DNA from: Metallyticus violacea
Lineage: Eukaryota; Arthropoda; Insecta; Mantodea; Metallyticidae
Assembly (NCBI GenBank): GCA_030762175.1
Contig: CM060831.1
Location: 1,056,501-1,120,500 of the forward strand
Direction: 5' to 3'
DNA length: 64,000 nt
Shown: in pieces, positions 61,511 through 64,000 of the stretch
Position numbering within the stretch: the first letter of the stretch is position 1
How the letters are laid out: each line of letters begins with the position of its first letter
Notes under the pieces: model-generated
What the model was told of the DNA's origin: nothing
Databases searched by the model: none
Seen by the model: only the letters and a program-made list of their open reading frames with translations
Program-made: the position numbers and the translations under genes

Positions 61511-61689
61511 TGATAGTGACGAGTAATGAACCTTTTAAGTGTTAGTAATAACTTACGTGATAATCGTAGCTGCGGACTTTCTGACTTCCGTTTACCATGT
61601 TATGTTTAATTCAATTAATTTATTTGTATATGGCTAGGACGTTACAACTGAAGATCTACATCATTCAAGTGCTTGTTATCCCTTACTTT

Positions 61690-62233
61690 GATTAGTGTAC
61701 TCTAAACTGAATACTGGGCAGATTCATGTTCATAATTCGTTTCTTCTTCAATACTCGTAATGTATAGCACTTTTCTTCTGTTCAAAATCCTCCCTTCATT
61801 ATATCGTCTTTCGCTTAGTACACCTGTCCCAAATTCAACCCCCTCTATATCTCGTCACCGTATCAGCTCCCAGAATCTGCAACTCCCTTCTTTCTGATGG
61901 CAACAGATTGTTGGACAATAAAGAAATTTAAACGTAGATTAAATTCTCATCTTAGCTTTAGGAATCACAACAGTTAGTTTCTCGCTTCTTCTTCTTCGTC
62001 CTCTTTTTCTCCTTTCTGCCCCTTCTACTGGAGAAAAATTACTGAAGAACAAGCGGAATTCTAACACTATCTTTATAACTTTCTATTATATTACATGCAA
62101 TAAATATCATTAATTTGCCTTTTCCCTCTGTATTTTATATAACTATGTACATAGTACTGGATATTATTAGATACCGCCTGGAGAGGCTCCGTGGCCTTAA
62201 CTCTTGTCAGGTTAATAAACGAATAAAATAAAC
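61690..62233 (+). pseudogene. LINE 3' end (polymerase C-terminus and 3' UTR)
   Basis: One frame gives SSPYQLPESATPFFLM near 61850-61900 and, after it, DCWTIKKFKRRLNSHL (61911-61955). This matches the common C-terminal motif of jockey/CR1-type LINEs (RIWNSLPxDIR, then IxxFKxxLKxHL). It is followed by a CT-rich UTR and ends CCGTGGCCTTAACTCTTGTC, GGTTAATAAACGAATAAAAT. No polymerase core precedes it, so it is a strongly 5'-truncated insertion. A tail of A is short or lost. Confidence 0.6.
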
Positions 62234-62330
62234 AACTTCCTTACAGAAAAAAAAATTAATTGCCTCTATATCTAACAAAAATATGTGTGAATATTATTGT
62301 GACATTTCATCAAGAAAACTGACATAAAAC

Positions 62331-62593
62331 CGACATGGGTGGCCGAGGTCGTTAAGGCACGGACTCTGAGCGGGAGGTCTGCAGAACTGTCCTCCCTGAC
62401 TAACGTTTTTTGCAGGTTTTCTTCACTCCTCATAAATGGCAAATGCCGGTAAGGTTTGCTAAATTTAGTCCTGGAACCCTTCTTTCCTAAAAAAAGCAAT
62501 TTCCAATTTATTATTTCATCTCATGCATCATCAGTGTCCACCGCCTGTGGATGACAAGAGAAATAAAAACGAGCGTTAAACACTATTAAAATG
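62331..62593 (+). mobile_element. SINE copy 6
   Basis: The head CGACATGGGTGGCCGAGGTC is followed by GTTAAGGCACGGACTC; the B box is damaged by a deletion (GGTCTGCAGAACTGTCC, missing GTTCGAATCC). Body motifs TGGCAAATGCCGGTAAGG, CATGCATCATCAGTGTCCAC and the end CGTTAAACACTATTAAAA are present. CATAAAAC before it and CATAAAAAC after it are a plausible duplicated target. Confidence 0.9.
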
Positions 62594-62599
62594 CCATAA

Positions 62600-63879
62600 A
62601 AACAAGTTGTTTACATTATATTTGGAACATGTCGTCTGCACTAATTCTTCTGGCGTACAAGGACTTTACTTCTAGATGTGAAACTATTTTTTCTGCACCA
62701 CGTTTCAGCACAAATCTAAACACTGTTTGTTTTTGCAATTTTGGCGTAATTTTATTTTTCGTTTTCTTTGTGGAGAAATCGTCAAATAGACATAAAACAG
62801 ATATTCGAGAAGTTTGCATTTTTTGCATGAAAACTATTAGTCATGTTATAATTCTTATAATTTTCCATCCGATTTCACACGCAGAGTGAGGATATTGCAG
62901 ATTCGAGACGTTGTAGCAGGTGCAAAGGAAGCCAAGATCATCACTGGGACAACAAGAAAATGCATTTGCCAAACATTCTGTTTAAAAGGGTAACGAAGTT
63001 GGTCGACCGTTAACAACATGTTGGAAGCACGTTTCCGTCCATGTGGCGTTTAAAGGGGCAATTTGCATCACATTCCACCACCTGTGTGACACAAGATACA
63101 CTTTCGTATTTCAAAATAACGCCACAAAGTTGCAGGTGAATGGGGTCTCAGATTTGCCAGGCACCTGCACAGGAATGTTTGACCGTTGAAACGCATGTTG
63201 TTGCTGGTCGCACCGGAAGGGCCGTTACGCCTTATGGTACCGCCGTTACTCCGTCCGGCATCCTGAGAAGCCGAAGAACGTGGGTTCTGTTCCCACTCTG
63301 ATGTATTGCAGCACGTGGGAGGACGCCTGTATGGTTGGTTAAATTATGATGCATTGTTCGTAATTCCATCTCACGCCACGCTCGCCGCTGGGCGCATGCG
63401 TATGAAGCCATCACTTGTGGCACAACTATTTATTAGTTTTGTTACACACGCGCGGTTGCATTTTATTATTGTTATTTCCCGAATCACGATCCGGCTTTTG
63501 ACAACTATTGAGTTCTGATTGTTATTTATCACGAACGTTTTTCAGTACAAACAAATCATCTTCTGGAACAGTTCTCTATATAAGAACAGGTTTTGAGGGA
63601 AACAACTTCATGTGCTATGCCGTCCAATTACCTGATGGGGTTTACAAACTTGTCTGTTTCTTCAGAATGCTGCTAACGGTTTTTCAACCTGTAGCACTTA
63701 AAGGCAAAGGCGTTAAGTACTTCGTATAATTAACTCAAAATAAATTTTAGACATTTGCTAATAAAAGTAAAGAAAAAATATAACAACAATTTAACAAGGA
63801 AAGCTTTTAGAATGGCCATATTCGCACAAGATGGTGGGTATTGTACTACTACTTTCTCCATTTGCTAATCATGTAGTTT
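62600..63879. other. Intergenic DNA, no gene assigned
   Basis: 62900-63450 is GC-richer than average. A 63-residue minus-strand frame (63232-63423) contains SGNRTHVLRLL, which looks like a translated tRNA-type repeat rather than a gene. No transposase is recognised. Confidence 0.4.
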
Positions 63880-64000
63880 TTAGAAATTCTGGTTATGCTG
63901 GGAGCGTTTGCAACTACTCATCCCGAGGTCCTCGTTTCGATTCCCGGTCAGGTTGAGCTGAGTGAGTAACGTTTCATTTTTAGCGAATTCTGAAGGAATG
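63880..64000 (+). mobile_element. Possible tRNA-related SINE head, cut by window end
   Basis: GGTTATGCTGGGAGCG at 63891 could be an A-box region. CGAGGTCCTCGTTTCGATTC continuing CCGG at about 63921-63945 looks like a tRNA T-arm with B box. The remainder lies beyond the window. Confidence 0.38.

Noticed and set aside
62616..62889. Opposed frames of 70 (minus) and 86 (plus) residues
   Set aside because: They overlap on opposite strands, are AT-driven and have no known resemblance.

Overview
The window looks like non-coding DNA from a large, AT-rich insect genome. A polyneopteran such as a cockroach or termite is my guess, based on the mix of broken mariner elements, jockey/CR1-like LINE remnants and a tRNA-Ser-like SINE with a poly(A) tail; nothing in the sequence fixes the species. 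There are no bacterial-type operons, rRNA genes or clear tRNA genes, and no host protein-coding gene I can support. Every recognisable coding stretch belongs to a transposable element and is broken by stops, frameshifts, deletions or nested insertions.

Layout. 331-9850 is a very large tandem array of a 34-bp unit (roughly 270 copies) with a nearly exact 2,986-bp internal duplication. 9850-11050 is a more GC-rich unique stretch. 11-12.7 kb holds two mariner remnants. 12.7-18.4 kb is mostly featureless AT-rich DNA with a TACC-type tetranucleotide repeat. 18.4-29.4 kb holds a LINE reverse transcriptase tail (18.4 kb), a 104-bp tandem duplication, an internally deleted mariner (20 kb), a 31-bp minisatellite abutting a DDE transposase fragment (21.3-22.9 kb), a jockey/CR1-like LINE (24.5-26.1 kb), a long hairpin (26.9 kb) and a mariner split by an exactly 600-bp TA-flanked MITE (27.9-29.4 kb). 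31.4-35.2 kb has another mariner of the same lineage and a second-lineage DDE transposase.

35.6-46.2 kb holds SINE copies, one copy of an unnamed ~1-1.3 kb repeat (39.3-40.7 kb), a Mutator-like fragment and a 39-bp minisatellite interrupted by a full SINE with target-site duplications. 46.2-57.4 kb holds three minus-strand mariners, one of them carrying a SINE, a degenerate minisatellite and the inverted second copy of the unnamed repeat (54.5-55.4 kb). 57.4-64 kb holds a DDE transposon with clear terminal inverted repeats, a second SINE type, another DDE transposase, a LINE 3' end and a further SINE.

The genes do not form a pathway; the history is layered insertion and decay. The most distinctive features are three unrelated minisatellites with short units (34, 31 and 39 bp), two of them with higher-order duplications, and the unnamed dispersed repeat whose two inverted copies both carry a (TTA)n tract at the same internal position.
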